From an uncultured Pseudorhodobacter sp. (GTDB lineage Bacteria > Pseudomonadota > Alphaproteobacteria > Rhodobacterales > Rhodobacteraceae), in assembly GCA_945957495.1 (NCBI GenBank), contig CAMFLG010000211.1:1-6070 (forward strand): a DNA stretch of 6,070 nt, in the 5' to 3' direction. Both the position numbers and the translations under genes were made by a program. The notes under the pieces were generated by a model. It saw nothing but the letters and a program-made list of their open reading frames with translations. It had not been told where the DNA came from and searched no databases. Each line of letters opens with the position of its first letter. Positions within the stretch are counted from its first letter, which is position 1. Shown piece by piece: positions 5,732 to 6,070 of this stretch.

Positions 5732-6070
5732 ATGCGCAGCGCCGAGATCATTCGCAACACCAACGAAACCGCCATCACCGTTGCGGTCAATCTGGACGGC
5801 AGCGGCAAATCCGATTGCCACACCGGCGTCGGGTTCTTTGATCACATGCTGGACCAGCTGGCGCGGCATTCCCTGATCGACATTTCCGTTCAGGCCAAAG
5901 GCGATCTGCACATCGACGATCACCACACGGTCGAGGATTGCGGCATCGCGCTGGGTCAGGCGCTGACCCGCGCTCTGGGCGACAAGAAGGGCATCCGCCG
6001 CTCTGGCCAGTTCCGCCTGGCGATGGATGACACGCAGGTCGCTAGCGCGCTGGATCTGTCGGCGCGGCCT
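5732..6070 (+). CDS. hisB: Imidazoleglycerol-phosphate dehydratase, N-terminal part
   Basis: HisB removes water from imidazoleglycerol phosphate to give imidazoleacetol phosphate, the sixth step of histidine biosynthesis. It is cytoplasmic and manganese-dependent. The first 113 codons are present and the frame is still open at the window end; monofunctional HisB has about 195 residues. Clear motifs are TGVGFFDHMLDQLARHS (31-47), GDLHIDDHHTVEDCGIALG (57-75) with metal-binding H64, H65 and E68, GDKKGIRR, and the AMDD...SALDLSARP strand region at the cut edge. No HAD-type phosphatase domain precedes it, unlike the bifunctional enterobacterial protein. The start could be the ATG at 5726, two codons upstream, but ribosome-site spacing favours 5732. 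The gap and candidate promoter upstream, together with the change of pathway, suggest it is not part of the transport/kinase unit. Confidence 0.95.
   Translation, partial: MRSAEIIRNTNETAITVAVNLDGSGKSDCHTGVGFFDHMLDQLARHSLIDISVQAKGDLHIDDHHTVEDCGIALGQALTRALGDKKGIRRSGQFRLAMDDTQVASALDLSARP

Noticed and set aside
1..6070. CRISPR array, tRNA/rRNA, insertion sequence, phage or toxin-antitoxin genes
   Set aside because: No spaced repeats, RNA-gene motifs, transposase or integrase motifs, terminal inverted repeats or small gene pairs were seen. The window is almost fully occupied by transporter, sugar-metabolism and histidine genes.

Overview
The window looks like chromosomal DNA from a high-GC alphaproteobacterium, most likely of the Rhodobacteraceae/Paracoccaceae (Roseobacter-Rhodobacter) group. 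This rests on codon use, on the HisB sequence (IDDHHTVED, GDKKGIRR), and on a GC hairpin followed by a GGAGTATTT..GGCCAG..TGAA tail that I remember as a common intergenic element in that group. The assignment is by recognition, not by a search. All genes are on the + strand.

Layout. Positions 1-585 hold the C-terminal part of a family 5 (DppA/OppA-like) periplasmic solute-binding protein whose N-terminus lies outside the window. A 105-base gap with the hairpin element follows. Next come two membrane permeases (691-1701, 1694-2545) and two ATPases (2542-3414, 3407-4207), each overlapping the previous gene by 4-8 bases. Together these five genes encode one complete PepT/Opp-Dpp-type ABC importer. 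After a 59-base gap with a good candidate promoter comes a FucU/RbsD-family sugar mutarotase (4267-4722), overlapped by one base by a ribokinase-like PfkB sugar kinase (4722-5642). A further 89-base gap with a plausible promoter leads into hisB (5732 to the window end), the start of a histidine-biosynthesis segment that appears unrelated.

How the genes may work together. The binding protein captures a solute in the periplasm and the DppBC/DppDF-like channel and motor import it. The mutarotase and kinase would then interconvert the anomers of a free sugar and phosphorylate it. The pairing suggests that this 'peptide-family' transporter may carry a sugar or sugar-containing compound, but that is inference: fucU-rbsK seems to have its own promoter and could be an independent unit.

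I found no mobile element, CRISPR array, tRNA or rRNA, and no clearly undescribed system. The points most worth a second look are the transporter/mutarotase/kinase combination, the intra-operon hairpin with two competing pairing options, the short C-termini of both ATPases, and the altered sugar-site residue in the kinase.
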